Made by a program: the position numbers and the translations under genes | The notes under the pieces: generated by a model | Told to the model about the DNA's origin: nothing | Seen by the model: only the letters and a program-made list of their open reading frames with translations | Database searches by the model: none | Shown: piece after piece, positions 49,902-60,126 of the stretch | How positions within the stretch are numbered: position 1 is the stretch's first letter | Layout of the letters: the number at the start of each line of letters is the position of its first letter | Origin: Veillonella sp. VA137 | GTDB lineage: Bacteria; Bacillota; Negativicutes; Veillonellales; Veillonellaceae | Direction: 5' to 3' | DNA length: 64,000 nt | Assembly (NCBI RefSeq): GCF_003992015.1 | Contig: NZ_RQVK01000003.1 | Location: 1-64,000, forward strand

Positions 49902-51193
49902 TAGTGCCCCATTTCTTGGGCGAGCCATTGTTGCACATCACCAAGAATGTATAAAGATCCCACCACAGCGATGATATCGCCTTCCTTAGTTAGTTTCATA
50001 GCATGGTCTAAGCCCTCTTGGATTGTCTCCATAGGATCTGCTTGGACGGGCATTTGTTTTGCCAACTGTTGCGGTGCAATGCCTCGTGGTGTTGGCGCTG
50101 GCACCGTAATCACTCGATCTTTTTGTCCTACTAAATAGCTGACCATAGTGGATACATCTTTATCTTCCAAAATTGATAAAACCACAGTTTTCGCTTTGTC
50201 TGGATACAGTTCATTGAAAGTCATAGAAAAAGCTTCTGCTCCGCTCGCATTATGAGCCCCATCTAAAATGATTGTCCTGCCATGGACTTTGAAGGTTTCA
50301 AACCGTCCTGGCCAAGCAGCACGAGCCAATCCTTCACGGTACGTTTCTTCACTCACTGCTGGTTCTTTGTCTTTCAAAATTTGCAATACCCTTGCTGCAC
50401 ACGCTAAATTTAGGGCTTGATGGATACCATGCATGGATGTGAAGAGCATGTCTTTATGGCCTGCTTTATCTTTTACTGTAATCATTTGTCCCATCGCCAT
50501 CGCACTGCGACTATCGATGGTAAAGTCCTCATTGAACACATGATAGGTCACGCCTAGAGAACGAGCCGTTTCCTTGATCACATCAAGAGCGCTCCCTTGA
50601 GCTGCTGTTACAAGAGGCACTCCTTGTTTGATGATACCTGCTTTATGGCGGGCAATCTCCTCTACGGTATCTCCACAGTACGCTTGATGGTCAATGGTCA
50701 CGTTTGTAATTACTGCCACTTCTGGAGTAATGACATTCGTAGAGTCTAGTAATCCACCTAAGCCTACTTCGATAACGGCATAGTCCACACCTTGTTCTTG
50801 GAAGAATAGGAACGCCGCTGCTGTTAAGATTTCAAATTGTGTGGGTGCTTCCACACCGCGATCCATAATAGTTTTCACAGCATGGCTTACACGTTCAATC
50901 AAATCAGCAAAGGCCTCTTCTGTAATATAGGCCGTATTCACACGCATACGTTCTGTATAGGATTGGAGATGCGGGGACGTAAATGTCCCCACTCGAAGCC
51001 CGCTCATATACAAGCCATAGGTAATATACGTAGAAACAGACCCTTTCCCATTTGTTCCTGTGACATGTATGGTTTTATATGTATGTTGTGGATTTCCTAG
51101 CTCTTCTAATAGCGCTGTAATCCGTTCTAATCCTGGATGAATCCCAAAGGAGGCTACCTCTTCTAGGTAGGCAATCGCTTCCGTATAATTCAT
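49901..51193 (-). CDS. folC: Folylpolyglutamate synthase / dihydrofolate synthase
   Basis: 430 residues, Mur-ligase family. ATP site HVTGTNGKGSVSTYIT at about residues 43-58, FTSPHL, then VEVGLGGLLDSTNVI and the C-terminal DGAHNASGAEAF. It adds glutamates to folates and possibly makes dihydrofolate. It follows valS by 11 bp, so T-box readthrough probably also feeds it; the O-antigen-ligase-like gene overlaps its stop. Confidence 0.96.
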   Translation of the reverse strand: MNYTEAIAYLEEVASFGIHPGLERITALLEELGNPQHTYKTIHVTGTNGKGSVSTYITYGLYMSGLRVGTFTSPHLQSYTERMRVNTAYITEEAFADLIERVSHAVKTIMDRGVEAPTQFEILTAAAFLFFQEQGVDYAVIEVGLGGLLDSTNVITPEVAVITNVTIDHQAYCGDTVEEIARHKAGIIKQGVPLVTAAQGSALDVIKETARSLGVTYHVFNEDFTIDSRSAMAMGQMITVKDKAGHKDMLFTSMHGIHQALNLACAARVLQILKDKEPAVSEETYREGLARAAWPGRFETFKVHGRTIILDGAHNASGAEAFSMTFNELYPDKAKTVVLSILEDKDVSTMVSYLVGQKDRVITVPAPTPRGIAPQQLAKQMPVQADPMETIQEGLDHAMKLTKEGDIIAVVGSLYILGDVQQWLAQEMGH

Positions 51194-51204
51194 GATGGAT
51201 CTCC

Positions 51205-53865
51205 TTATGCTAATGTTTTTAAGAACTCTTCACGTTCGTTCAAGGCTTGTTGTTTTTGTTTGTATTCTTCCAATTTTTCTTTTTCTTTCGCCACTACCGC
51301 TTCAGGGGCTTTCGCTAAGAATCCTTGGTTGTTCAATTTGCCTTCTAAACGAGCGATTTCTTTCAATACTGTGGCTTGTTCTTTGGCGATACGTTCTTTT
51401 TCTTTGTCTGCGTCAATTAAATCTTTCAACAACAAGTACACTTCTAAGCCGTTCACCACAGTTACTGTAGCATTTTCTGGTTTTGGCGCATCTGGTGAAA
51501 GTACCGTCACTTTTTCAGCCCAACCTAAGGTATGGAAGTAATCACCATGGGTTTCTAAGATACCTTTCAACTCTTCTGTAGCAGGCACTAAGATAACTTC
51601 AGAACGTTTACCCATTGGTACATTCATTTCTGCACGCATGTTACGAATACCTTTGATACCGTCCATCATCACATTCATATATGCTGCTGCAGAGCTGAAC
51701 CCTTCCATGGATAATGTACTTGGCCATGGAGCGACCATGATGCTCTCTCCTTCATGTGGCAAATGTTGCCAAATATGTTCTGTTACGAATGGCATGAATG
51801 GGTGCAATAATTCCATCATATGACGAAGGATGGATACCAATAGGTATTGAGCTGTTTGACGGTCACGGCCACCTTCTTTGTTGTACAAACGAGGTTTCGC
51901 TAATTCAATGTACCAGTCGCAGTACGTATTCCAAATGAAATCGTATACAGCGCTCGCTGCTTCCCCTAATTCAAATTTATCAAGGTTATTCGTAATATTA
52001 GTCACTGTTTTATTGTATTCTTCTAGAATCCATTTATCCGCCAATGTGTAGTCTTCTGCGCTTGGTACAAAGCTTTCATCAAAGCCTTCTAAATTCATCA
52101 ATACGAATTTGGATGCATTCCAGATTTTGTTGGCAAAATTACGATTTGCTTCCACACGTTCCATGTAGAAACGCATATCGTTCCCTGGCGTATTCCCTGT
52201 TACCAAGGTAAAGCGCAACGCATCGGCACCGTATTCTTCAATCACTTCTAATGGATTGATACCATTGCCCAAGGATTTACTCATTTTACGACCTTGGCTA
52301 TCACGTACTAAACCATGAATGAAGACGTGTTTGAAAGGAATTTCTTCTTTAAATTCTAAGCCCATGAAAATCATACGAGCTACCCAGAAGAAGATGATGT
52401 CGTAGCCTGTTACCATAACGCTTGTAGGATACCAATGTTTCACTTCCTCTGTATTGTCAGGCCAACCCATTGTGGCAAATGGCCATAACGCAGAGCTGAA
52501 CCATGTATCTAATACGTCTGGATCTTGTTCTACTTTGCCATGGCAATGTGGACATTCTGTCAACGTTTCTGCTGTTACGATGGTTTCTCCACAATCTTGG
52601 CAGTACCAAGCTGGGATACGATGTCCCCACCACAATTGACGAGAAATACACCAATCACGAATAGATTCTAACCAGTTAGTATACGTTTTTGTAAAACGTT
52701 CTGGTACAAATTCAATAGATTTATCACGTACCACTTCTAAGGCAGGTTTTGCCAATGGTTCCATAGATACAAACCATTGTTTCGACACCATAGGTTCTAC
52801 TGTCGTGTTACAACGGGAACAATGGCCTACACTATGACCATGTTCTTCCACTTTTTCTAATAAACCTTGCGCCTCTAATTCTGCTACTACTTGTTTACGT
52901 GCTAATTCACGAGGCATGTTCACAAAGTGTCCTGCTCCTGCATTCATAGTGCCATCTGGATTCATCACCACGATGCTTTCTAAATTATGGCGTTGTCCCA
53001 TTTCAAAGTCATTAGGGTCATGGGCTGGCGTGATTTTTACGCAACCAGTACCGAACGATTGATCTACATATTCATCAGCAATGATTGGGATATGACGATT
53101 TACGAATGGAAGCAATAATTCTTTACCTACTAAATGGGCATAGCGTTCATCATTAGGGTTCACCGCTACAGCTACGTCACCAAACATCGTTTCAGGGCGT
53201 GTGGTAGCTACGGTTAAGAATGTATCTTCCTCCCCGATAACAGGGTATTTAATATGCCACAAATGACCATTTTCATCTTCGTGTTCTACTTCGATATCGG
53301 ATAAGGCTGTCAAACAATTAGGGCACCAGTTAGTGATGCGTTCTCCGCGATAGATTAAACCTTTTTCGTATAATTCTACGAATACTTTTAATACCGCTTC
53401 ATGGTAACCTTCATCCAAAGTAAAACGCTCTCTCGTCCAATCGCAAGAAGCGCCTAAACTACGGATTTGTTTTACGATGGTGCTACCGTACTCTTGTTTC
53501 CACTCCCATACACGTTTTAAGAACTCTTCACGACCTAAATCATGACGAGATTTTCCCTCTGTTTTCATGATATTTTCTTCTACTTTTACTTGCGTTGCAA
53601 TCCCTGCATGGTCTGTACCAGGCATCCACAACACATTGTAACCTTGCATACGTTTCGTACGAATCAAAATATCTTGCAAGGTGTTATCAAGGGCATGACC
53701 CATGTGCAATTGACCTGTTACATTTGGTGGTGGTAACACAATACTGAACGGCTCTTTATTCGTATCTACTTCCTCGTGAAAGTACCCTTTCTCTTCCCAA
53801 TATGTGTACCATTGTTGTTCAATCTCTTTTGGATTGTACGTTGTGAGATTTTTATATTCCTTCAT
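51205..53865 (-). CDS. valS: Valyl-tRNA synthetase
   Basis: 886 residues, class I synthetase. HIGH motif as HMGHALD after PPPNVTGQL (about residue 47-60); KMSKS as [11 protein letters not shown] (about residue 525); editing domain between; C-terminal coiled coil ([24 protein letters not shown], quoted as [10 protein letters not shown] ... ARLEGKL). RBS AGGAGG before the ATG. Its T-box leader lies 1.6 kb upstream, with the AlbA_2 gene in between. Confidence 0.98.
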   Translation of the reverse strand: MKEYKNLTTYNPKEIEQQWYTYWEEKGYFHEEVDTNKEPFSIVLPPPNVTGQLHMGHALDNTLQDILIRTKRMQGYNVLWMPGTDHAGIATQVKVEENIMKTEGKSRHDLGREEFLKRVWEWKQEYGSTIVKQIRSLGASCDWTRERFTLDEGYHEAVLKVFVELYEKGLIYRGERITNWCPNCLTALSDIEVEHEDENGHLWHIKYPVIGEEDTFLTVATTRPETMFGDVAVAVNPNDERYAHLVGKELLLPFVNRHIPIIADEYVDQSFGTGCVKITPAHDPNDFEMGQRHNLESIVVMNPDGTMNAGAGHFVNMPRELARKQVVAELEAQGLLEKVEEHGHSVGHCSRCNTTVEPMVSKQWFVSMEPLAKPALEVVRDKSIEFVPERFTKTYTNWLESIRDWCISRQLWWGHRIPAWYCQDCGETIVTAETLTECPHCHGKVEQDPDVLDTWFSSALWPFATMGWPDNTEEVKHWYPTSVMVTGYDIIFFWVARMIFMGLEFKEEIPFKHVFIHGLVRDSQGRKMSKSLGNGINPLEVIEEYGADALRFTLVTGNTPGNDMRFYMERVEANRNFANKIWNASKFVLMNLEGFDESFVPSAEDYTLADKWILEEYNKTVTNITNNLDKFELGEAASAVYDFIWNTYCDWYIELAKPRLYNKEGGRDRQTAQYLLVSILRHMMELLHPFMPFVTEHIWQHLPHEGESIMVAPWPSTLSMEGFSSAAAYMNVMMDGIKGIRNMRAEMNVPMGKRSEVILVPATEELKGILETHGDYFHTLGWAEKVTVLSPDAPKPENATVTVVNGLEVYLLLKDLIDADKEKERIAKEQATVLKEIARLEGKLNNQGFLAKAPEAVVAKEKEKLEEYKQKQQALNEREEFLKTLA

Positions 53866-53891
53866 ATGTCCTCCTAATTTGGATATAATAA

Positions 53892-55445
53892 TTATTTTAT
53901 TAATTGGTACTTTCTACCTTTATTATTACCAATTCCTTTGATTTTACCATCTTTCACTAATTCCTGTAATAAATATCTTGCTCTCGACGCTTGTAACCCC
54001 AACAATTCCGCGATATCCTTCGCCTTAAAAAATAGATTCATTTCAGCAAAAATAAGTATTTGCTTTTTTTGTTCATTTTTTATCGTTGTTTTATCGCCGG
54101 TCTTGACCGCCGGTCTTATATCGCCACTATCAGAACTATTTCCTTTAACATCAGGATTGATAGCCCCTTTATCGCCGTTCTCATCATCTTTTATCGCCGG
54201 TCTTATATCGCCACCATCAGAACTATTTTCCTTACTATCAAGATTGATAGCCCCTTTATCGCCGTTTTTTACTGCCGTTCTTTTATCATATTCATAGTTC
54301 AAATTTTTAAGTACAGCAAAAAAAGAACTTTGAGTGGAACGAAACTCTGGACGTAAAGATGCATTATATTCTTCTTGTGACTCGTAGATATCCAACACTT
54401 TTTTTAGCCCACTGCCCCGTCGCTCCATTAAGTGCATTCTACTAAATACATCAGCAATCATAGGATTTCTACGTTTAGATGATATATTCGATATGTTTAA
54501 CTCTTGAATAAAAGTTCCATCCATCATCCCCCCAGGAGAATATATTTCTAATCTATCATCATACATATCAATATGAACTTCTGAACCTAATTCACCATAA
54601 TCACGATGAATCAAAGCATTTACCAATACTTCTTGTATTGCTCGCTCTGGATAATCAGGATATTCCACGCGATATGTATCAACTTTTTTCCAACGTTTTT
54701 TAGAATTGGTTTTTATAAAGTCTATACTATTTTGTAACAATAACAAAAGACTACCTTCAAACTCTTTATCATCAAGAGCCTCTTCTCTACCATTCGTTTT
54801 ATCAAGGCCATTCCATCTTGTGGCGAATACCCTTGACTGACGAACTAATGGTTCATCAGCTAATAACGCTCCTGCATTCGTAAGATAATGATCACTACTT
54901 ACTAACCCAAAAGATAATAAATCATTGTCTCGCAAATCATTCCCTGTTCGCTGAAAGTATACAGATTTTAACTTAGAAAATGCAGCTCGTTCTATCGAAA
55001 TAGTTGTTGATATGGTGTCAAATGTTTTATTCATACCTCGTAAAATAAGGCTATTTAATTGCACGCTGCTGGCTGCAACGCTTTCATTTCCAACTCGTAT
55101 AAAGGCAAGCCTATTTCCACTATCTACATAATAATAGGGAGTTTCGTTTCCCTCATACACCTGTAACATAATAAGATCTTTATTATCATTCCTGATGACT
55201 TCTAAATTAACTCTAGGTGTAGGGTCTAGCTTGGTCTTAATTATCGCGCTAATGAACTCAGAATCACCTTTTGCATCATCTAATCCTACGAGCCTATCTT
55301 CATCATCGATTCCCCAAATAAGCACCCCGCCTTTTGAATTGGCAAATGCACTAACAGATTTTAGCCAACTTTTAGGTTTATGCCGTTCGAGCTGTACTTT
55401 TTTATCGTAAGAACTAGTTTCTCCGATATAGTTTACTAAATCCAT
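53892..55445 (-). CDS. AlbA_2 (Schlafen-like) DNA-binding regulator between T-box and valS
   Basis: 517 residues. N-terminal AlbA_2 domain (about 10-130: [19 protein letters not shown], then a second strand region), a central GHKL-like ATP-binding C-terminal domain ([29 protein letters not shown]), a low-complexity insert with two 29-residue tandem repeats (about 388-446), and a C-terminal winged helix ([20 protein letters not shown]). Such proteins are putative transcription regulators or defence-associated. The gene starts 22 bp after the T-box terminator and ends 26 bp before valS, so it is transcribed under valine-tRNA control. Confidence 0.88.
   Translation of the reverse strand: MDLVNYIGETSSYDKKVQLERHKPKSWLKSVSAFANSKGGVLIWGIDDEDRLVGLDDAKGDSEFISAIIKTKLDPTPRVNLEVIRNDNKDLIMLQVYEGNETPYYYVDSGNRLAFIRVGNESVAASSVQLNSLILRGMNKTFDTISTTISIERAAFSKLKSVYFQRTGNDLRDNDLLSFGLVSSDHYLTNAGALLADEPLVRQSRVFATRWNGLDKTNGREEALDDKEFEGSLLLLLQNSIDFIKTNSKKRWKKVDTYRVEYPDYPERAIQEVLVNALIHRDYGELGSEVHIDMYDDRLEIYSPGGMMDGTFIQELNISNISSKRRNPMIADVFSRMHLMERRGSGLKKVLDIYESQEEYNASLRPEFRSTQSSFFAVLKNLNYEYDKRTAVKNGDKGAINLDSKENSSDGGDIRPAIKDDENGDKGAINPDVKGNSSDSGDIRPAVKTGDKTTIKNEQKKQILIFAEMNLFFKAKDIAELLGLQASRARYLLQELVKDGKIKGIGNNKGRKYQLIK
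54109..54282. repeat. Two tandem 87-bp repeats inside the AlbA_2 gene
   Basis: Units 54109-54195 and 54196-54282, both starting GCCGGTCTTATATCGCCAC and both ending near GATAGCCCCTTTATCGCC. Each encodes 29 residues including NGDKGAIN and SSDxGDIRPA. The length keeps the frame, so copy number can vary. Confidence 0.8.
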
Positions 55446-55466
55446 AGTTTTCCCTCTTCAAAACAT

Positions 55467-55503
55467 CAAAAAGACCCCTTCGTCCATTAGGACGAAAGGG
55501 TCT
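55467..55503 (-). terminator. T-box terminator
   Basis: GACCC(T)TTCGTCC with GGACGAA(G)GGGTC, loop TAAT, then TTTTT on the minus strand; competes with the antiterminator. Confidence 0.9.
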
Positions 55504-55700
55504 ATACTTCCGCGGTACCACCTAGATTATTGCCGTAGCAATCACTCACTATCGTTAACGCTGATCAGCGGGCACACTTACTCTAGTTCACCATGCCAAC
55601 TCCGAGGCTACCCTCTTCCTACTACATACATTGTTCCACCAACCCAATGCTCTCTGTGATGCGTTCAAAAGATTTTTCCTCTTCTTAGTTATTATCTATA
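55467..55700 (-). promoter_or_regulatory. T-box leader (valine)
   Basis: On the minus strand: stem I with GTTGGTGGAAC, a specifier region GGGTAGCCTCGGAG in which GUA (Val) falls at the expected place, the T-box sequence AATCTAGGTGGTACCGCGG (complement of about 55508-55530), and a terminator GACCCTTTCGTCC...GGACGAAGGGGTC followed by TTTTT (55467-55503). Uncharged tRNA-Val stabilises the antiterminator and allows transcription of AlbA_2-valS-folC. The specifier call is by pattern only. Confidence 0.92.
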
Positions 55701-55707
55701 TAGTATT

Positions 55708-55737
55708 AGTATACGTGAAAGTATGCAACACCGTCAA
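55708..55737 (-). promoter_or_regulatory. Promoter of the T-box operon
   Basis: Minus strand -35 TTGACG (55732-55737), 18-bp spacer, -10 TATACT (55708-55713). Confidence 0.7.
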
Positions 55738-55758
55738 TATATGAAGCTACAAAACTAT

Positions 55759-56352
55759 CTACTTTATAAAAGACACATTCATTTCATCTAAGGACTTCGT
55801 TAAACTAGGCACATACACTTTCAAAAATAGATCTACCTCTGGCAATTGCATCTGTACTAATCGTTCGTGAATCGTATCATAGGCTGCATTAAACTCGTCA
55901 TTACCTGCGGCTTTTTCTGTTACGCATTTCATGAATGCTGATAAAGTGTCCGCTGCTTTCACTAGTACTTCGTATTCCTCTGGAACAGATACTAAGGCTT
56001 CCTCATAGACTGGTTGCACCGGTTCTGGCAACGTACGCCATAAGGTTTCATTAGCCAACTGTTCCACTTCCCCATATAGGGCACGCAATTTAGGGTTAAA
56101 ATATTTCACTGGCGTGGGCATATCTCCTGTAAATACTTCGCTCACATCATGATACATGGCCAGTACCGCTAATCGGTTCACATCCACAGTTCCCTCAAAA
56201 TATGTATTCCGAAGCACTCCTAATTGATGGGCAATCATAGCCGTTTCTAAACTATGACCTTGCAAGTTTTCTACTTCGGTATTGCGCATCAAGCTCCAAC
56301 GTTGAATATATTTCATACGCCCTAAAAGGGCAAAAAAATGACTTTCTTCCAT
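55759..56352 (-). CDS. YfbR-like 5'-deoxynucleotidase (HD domain)
   Basis: 197 residues, all-helical HD-domain phosphohydrolase. Metal-binding His in QGHSLETAMIAHQLG, the HD pair in AMYHDVSEVFTGDMPTP, and Asp in VKAADTLSAF match YfbR, which dephosphorylates deoxyribonucleoside 5'-monophosphates. Length is as for E. coli YfbR. Monocistronic, divergent from cbiZ and just upstream of the T-box promoter. Confidence 0.93.
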   Translation of the reverse strand: MEESHFFALLGRMKYIQRWSLMRNTEVENLQGHSLETAMIAHQLGVLRNTYFEGTVDVNRLAVLAMYHDVSEVFTGDMPTPVKYFNPKLRALYGEVEQLANETLWRTLPEPVQPVYEEALVSVPEEYEVLVKAADTLSAFMKCVTEKAAGNDEFNAAYDTIHERLVQMQLPEVDLFLKVYVPSLTKSLDEMNVSFIK

Positions 56353-56554
56353 GGTACATGCCTCCTTAATCCATTATACTCATTATACAAAAAAAAGCCC
56401 ATTATCGCTATTCCGGTAATGAGTTGTTTAGTACGTCCCAATAGTTATTATGTTAATCTCTGATACATAAAATATACTAAATTCAATATCCCCTATGTTC
56501 CGTTTTATGGTACTATAACTATATAAAATCTCATGTTACTTACTAGGAGGATAT

Positions 56555-57289
56555 ATGCCCAATCACAATCAATATAAGGCCCCTACTACACTACGTAGTG
56601 GTGGCTATGTAGATATACACAATTCTGCCATTACTGTGACTTATGATATGCCTTATTATGCCATCAGCACGAGCCCTTTCAACGGTGGCTTGCACCATGT
56701 CATGGCTGTGCGCAATCAACAACTCACATTTTTCGTCAATGATGAAAGTGAATTACCTGGTGGATCCACGTCTGCTTATTTAGCAAAAGAATGCGTACAA
56801 CTAGACCTACCGATTCATTTTTGTACAGCCTTATTGACTAGCGCTTCTATGGAGCGACATGCCTATGTATGCTTACAAGAGGGAACCATCATAGTCGAAG
56901 TCATTGCTACAGCAGGTGTTGAAAAAACAGCGCATCGAGCAGGCGATGGCTATACATACTACGAAAAAGATGGCGCCTTCCATGCCGGAGGCACCATCAA
57001 CCTATTAGTGTTTACCAACTGCGCCCTCACCGACGGGGCTCTCACAAAATCATTGCTAACTATAACGGAAGCCAAAACCGTAGCACTCCAATCCAAGGGA
57101 ATCACTAGCATCCTATCTGGACAACTAGCTACAGGCACATCCACAGATGGTGTCATCATGACCATTGATCCGAACGGAGAGCTCCTCACAGACTCAGGCA
57201 CGTTCTCCCAGTTTGGCGACACCTTAGCCAAAGCCGTACGAAGTGCTATAGAAACAGCATTAGAGAATGCAGATACCTTGGATTTATAA
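56555..57289 (+). CDS. cbiZ: Adenosylcobinamide amidohydrolase CbiZ
   Basis: 244 residues, single CbiZ domain. Recognisable segments: ISTSPFNGGLHHVMAVRN near the N-terminus, LTSASMERHAYVC, then VIATAGVEKTAHRAGD and INLLVFTNCALTDGAL, and ATGTSTDGVI. CbiZ cleaves the side chain of adenosylcobinamide or pseudocobalamin to adenosylcobyric acid, letting the cell salvage and remodel scavenged corrinoids. This fits the two B12-dependent mutases. Own RBS AGGAGG; convergent with the asparaginase gene. No other B12 gene is adjacent. Confidence 0.88.
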   Translation: MPNHNQYKAPTTLRSGGYVDIHNSAITVTYDMPYYAISTSPFNGGLHHVMAVRNQQLTFFVNDESELPGGSTSAYLAKECVQLDLPIHFCTALLTSASMERHAYVCLQEGTIIVEVIATAGVEKTAHRAGDGYTYYEKDGAFHAGGTINLLVFTNCALTDGALTKSLLTITEAKTVALQSKGITSILSGQLATGTSTDGVIMTIDPNGELLTDSGTFSQFGDTLAKAVRSAIETALENADTLDL

Positions 57290-57299
57290 CTATTAGGGC

Positions 57300-57354
57300 T
57301 TATTGTGCTACCATTCCGTTAACCTAGATCTCCGTAGAGTGCATAGCACAATAA
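57300..57354. terminator. Shared hairpin between cbiZ and asparaginase
   Basis: TTATTGTGCTA (57300-57310) with TAGCACAATAA (57344-57354), a 33-base loop; lies between the two convergent stops. T run is weak on both sides. Confidence 0.6.
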
Positions 57355-57362
57355 TAAACGCC

Positions 57363-58340
57363 TTAATAGAGTGTAAACAGTTTCTCTAAATCTTCTCGAC
57401 TTCGTTCTTGTTGTAACGCCAACATCAAAAGTATTCTAGCTTTCACAGGTGACAAAGAATCGCTAACGATTAATCCCTCTTTCACATCCGATGAATTACT
57501 AGATACAATACCATTCCCAATGCGGGATGACCGCACTTTGGGAATGGTAATTTTTTTGAGCGTATCTCGTACACCCTGTGGCAATGTGCCATGCCCAAAA
57601 CCACCCACAATTAACCCCTGTGATCGACTTGCTACCATAGTTAGTATTTCTGTATCCATACCTCCATAGAGATTCACAATTCCCACTTGTGGCAATTCCA
57701 CTTCCTCACGCAAAATAAATTCGCTGTCACTTGTATGCTTACGACACGGAGTATAGTAAAAATAAGCTGTTCCATTTTGTACGCAACCCATATGACCTAA
57801 TTGGGCGTTTCCAAAGGTAGCCACATCAGTAGTGTGTAGCTTTGCCACCTCTCTAGCGCTATCAATGTAGCCATTCATGACCACTAATACCCCCTGGTTC
57901 CAAGCATTGTCACTGCGTGCTACTTGTACAGCTTGCAGCAAATTCACCGGACCATCCGCACTGAGTGCTGTAGCAGGACGCATGGAACCAGTCATCACGA
58001 CCGGTTTCTTCGTATGTACCGTCAATTGCAAGAAATATGCAGTTTCCTCCATCGTATCTGTGCCGTGGGTAATAACAATACCACCTATATCATCTCGCTC
58101 AGCCACTTCATTCACAAGTAGTGCTAAGCGTACCCAACGATAGGGGCTCATTTCAGAACTATCGATATTAGAGAATTGGACACTTTCAAACGGGCCATAC
58201 CCCTCCAAAGCTGGCACAGCTTGCATCAAATCATCCACACCTATGGATCCCGATCTATATTCTGTTAATGCACTAGACCCATTTCCTGTACCTGCAATGG
58301 TACCTCCTGTGCCTATCATCATAATCTTTGTATCCTTCAT
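57363..58340 (-). CDS. L-asparaginase
   Basis: 325 residues, bacterial type I/II asparaginase. First catalytic Thr in MIGTGGTIAGTG (residue 13-14), second in VITHGTDTMEETAYFL (about residue 91), with GSMRPATALSADGP between. No signal peptide, so probably cytoplasmic; hydrolyses asparagine to aspartate and ammonia, feeding fumarate/succinate. Divergent from pepD. Confidence 0.95.
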   Translation of the reverse strand: MKDTKIMMIGTGGTIAGTGNGSSALTEYRSGSIGVDDLMQAVPALEGYGPFESVQFSNIDSSEMSPYRWVRLALLVNEVAERDDIGGIVITHGTDTMEETAYFLQLTVHTKKPVVMTGSMRPATALSADGPVNLLQAVQVARSDNAWNQGVLVVMNGYIDSAREVAKLHTTDVATFGNAQLGHMGCVQNGTAYFYYTPCRKHTSDSEFILREEVELPQVGIVNLYGGMDTEILTMVASRSQGLIVGGFGHGTLPQGVRDTLKKITIPKVRSSRIGNGIVSSNSSDVKEGLIVSDSLSPVKARILLMLALQQERSREDLEKLFTLY

Positions 58341-58507
58341 GTGATAACCTCCTTTGAAATCACTATTTTTATTATAGCATTCCTTGGCACACCATTGACA
58401 TAAACTTTCATCATAAAAGAATCCTTTATTCTTATATTGACCCCTTACGACTAATGGAGTATAGTTATTTTATTGAGTATTTCATCCATCCTAAGAAAGG
58501 GTTTATT

Positions 58508-59953
58508 ATGACACATACTAACTATACAACGAATGTATTACATTGGTTCCGTGAAATCAGTCAAATCCCTCGTGAATCTGGCAATGAGCAGGGTATTAGC
58601 GATTTTCTAATGCAATTTGCCAAAGATAGAGGTTTAGACGCAGAACAAGACGAAGCATTAAACGTAATCATTCGTGCTAATGCAACTGCTGGCTATGAAA
58701 ATCATCCATCTATCATTTTACAAGGTCATATTGATATGGTGGCAGAAAAATCTGACACATCTACGCACGATTTTTCCAAGGACCCAATCGAGCTGATTGA
58801 AGAAGGTGAATGGTTACACGCCAATGAAACTACTCTAGGTGCCGATAATGGCATTGCTGTGGCGATGGCACTGGCTGTCCTAGATGATCCAACCATCCCT
58901 CATGGACCTTTAGAATGTCTATTTACTACTAATGAAGAAACAGGTATGAACGGCGCTATGGCTGTAAAAGGTAACCGCCTACACGGACAATATTTGCTCA
59001 ATATCGATACAGAACAAGAACATGAATTTATTGTAGCCTGTGCTGGGGGCTGTCGTTTGGACCTTACTTTACCAACGAACGCAGTACCAGCACCAGCTGG
59101 ATTAACTGCTTTGAAAGTCTCCGTAGATGAACTCCATGGTGGTCACTCTGGCATTGAAATTGGCGAACAACTTGGTAATGCTCTGACAATCCTAGCTCGC
59201 TTATTAGTGGAAGCACAACAAGAATCTCCTATTTCTTTAAGCAATTTTACAGGTGGTTCTAAACATAATGCGATCCCTCGCTTTGCAGAGGCAACGATTC
59301 TTTGCCAACCTTCTGATGCAGACGCATTACAAGCTCATATCCAAGCAAACACTGAGATTATTCGTCACGAATTATCTCCACAAGATCCAAATCTACAAGT
59401 GAAAGTTACTCCTTGTGACACTCCTGCTACGATCTATAGCGATGAGCAAGCACATAGCTTCTTGCAATTCTTGTACTTAGCACCTCATGGTGTATTTGGT
59501 ATGAGTAAAAAGTTAGAAGGCTTAGTAGATACCAGTAACAATATCGCTATCGTCGAAGATAATGACACACAATTAGATATTCTTATCTCCGTACGTAGCT
59601 TGACTATGAGTCAACTAGCTTACCTACGTAACCGCATCATGACATTGGCAAAAATACATGGCTTCACTGCTTCTGAGCAAGGTCGTTACCCTGCTTGGGA
59701 ATACGAACGCGGTAGCCGTTTAGAGGAACAAGCGATCGCTCTATACAAAGAGGTAATCGGTGTAGAACCTCATGTAACAGCCGTGCATGCAGGCCTTGAA
59801 TGTGGCTTACTAAAAGCACAATTACCAAATACACAAATGATTAGCTTTGGTCCTACTATCTTAGGCGCTCATACACCAAAAGAACGGTTACACTTGCCAG
59901 CAGTAGATACAGTGTCCAAATTCTTATTAACCTTATTAGAAAAACTACAATAA
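58508..59953 (+). CDS. pepD: Aminoacyl-histidine dipeptidase (PepD, M20C)
   Basis: 481 residues, zinc peptidase. LQGHIDMVAEK holds the first metal His-Asp, TLGADNGIAVAMAL the bridging Asp, TTNEETGMNGA the Glu-Glu pair; EIGEQLGNALTILARLL and HAGLECGLL follow. Cleaves X-His and related dipeptides. I start it at 58508 (MTHTNYTTNV), 8 bases after AAAGGG; the longer frame begins 18 codons earlier without a site. Followed by a strong terminator. Confidence 0.93.
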   Translation: MTHTNYTTNVLHWFREISQIPRESGNEQGISDFLMQFAKDRGLDAEQDEALNVIIRANATAGYENHPSIILQGHIDMVAEKSDTSTHDFSKDPIELIEEGEWLHANETTLGADNGIAVAMALAVLDDPTIPHGPLECLFTTNEETGMNGAMAVKGNRLHGQYLLNIDTEQEHEFIVACAGGCRLDLTLPTNAVPAPAGLTALKVSVDELHGGHSGIEIGEQLGNALTILARLLVEAQQESPISLSNFTGGSKHNAIPRFAEATILCQPSDADALQAHIQANTEIIRHELSPQDPNLQVKVTPCDTPATIYSDEQAHSFLQFLYLAPHGVFGMSKKLEGLVDTSNNIAIVEDNDTQLDILISVRSLTMSQLAYLRNRIMTLAKIHGFTASEQGRYPAWEYERGSRLEEQAIALYKEVIGVEPHVTAVHAGLECGLLKAQLPNTQMISFGPTILGAHTPKERLHLPAVDTVSKFLLTLLEKLQ

Positions 59954-60030
59954 TGCTATCAACAAGGGGAGTCGCTATGCGGTTCCCCTCTGTTATATAC
60001 ATATTAGCTTTGTGTATTGCATAACACAGC

Positions 60031-60083
60031 AAAAGAGCTGTACTCACATGTCACATAGACATGCTAGTACAGCTCTTTTTATA
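60031..60083. terminator. Bidirectional terminator pepD / methyltransferase
   Basis: AAAAGAGCTGTACT (60031-60044) with AGTACAGCTCTTTT (60066-60079) and an inner CATGTC/GACATG stem, T run on the plus strand. Confidence 0.95.
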
Positions 60084-60126
60084 ATCATCTTACTGGGTCC
60101 ACTACCTAAGCTACCTGCCAATAGTT

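Noticed and set aside
54109-54282. CRISPR-like array
   Set aside because: Only two direct repeats with no spacers, within a coding frame; no cas genes in the window.
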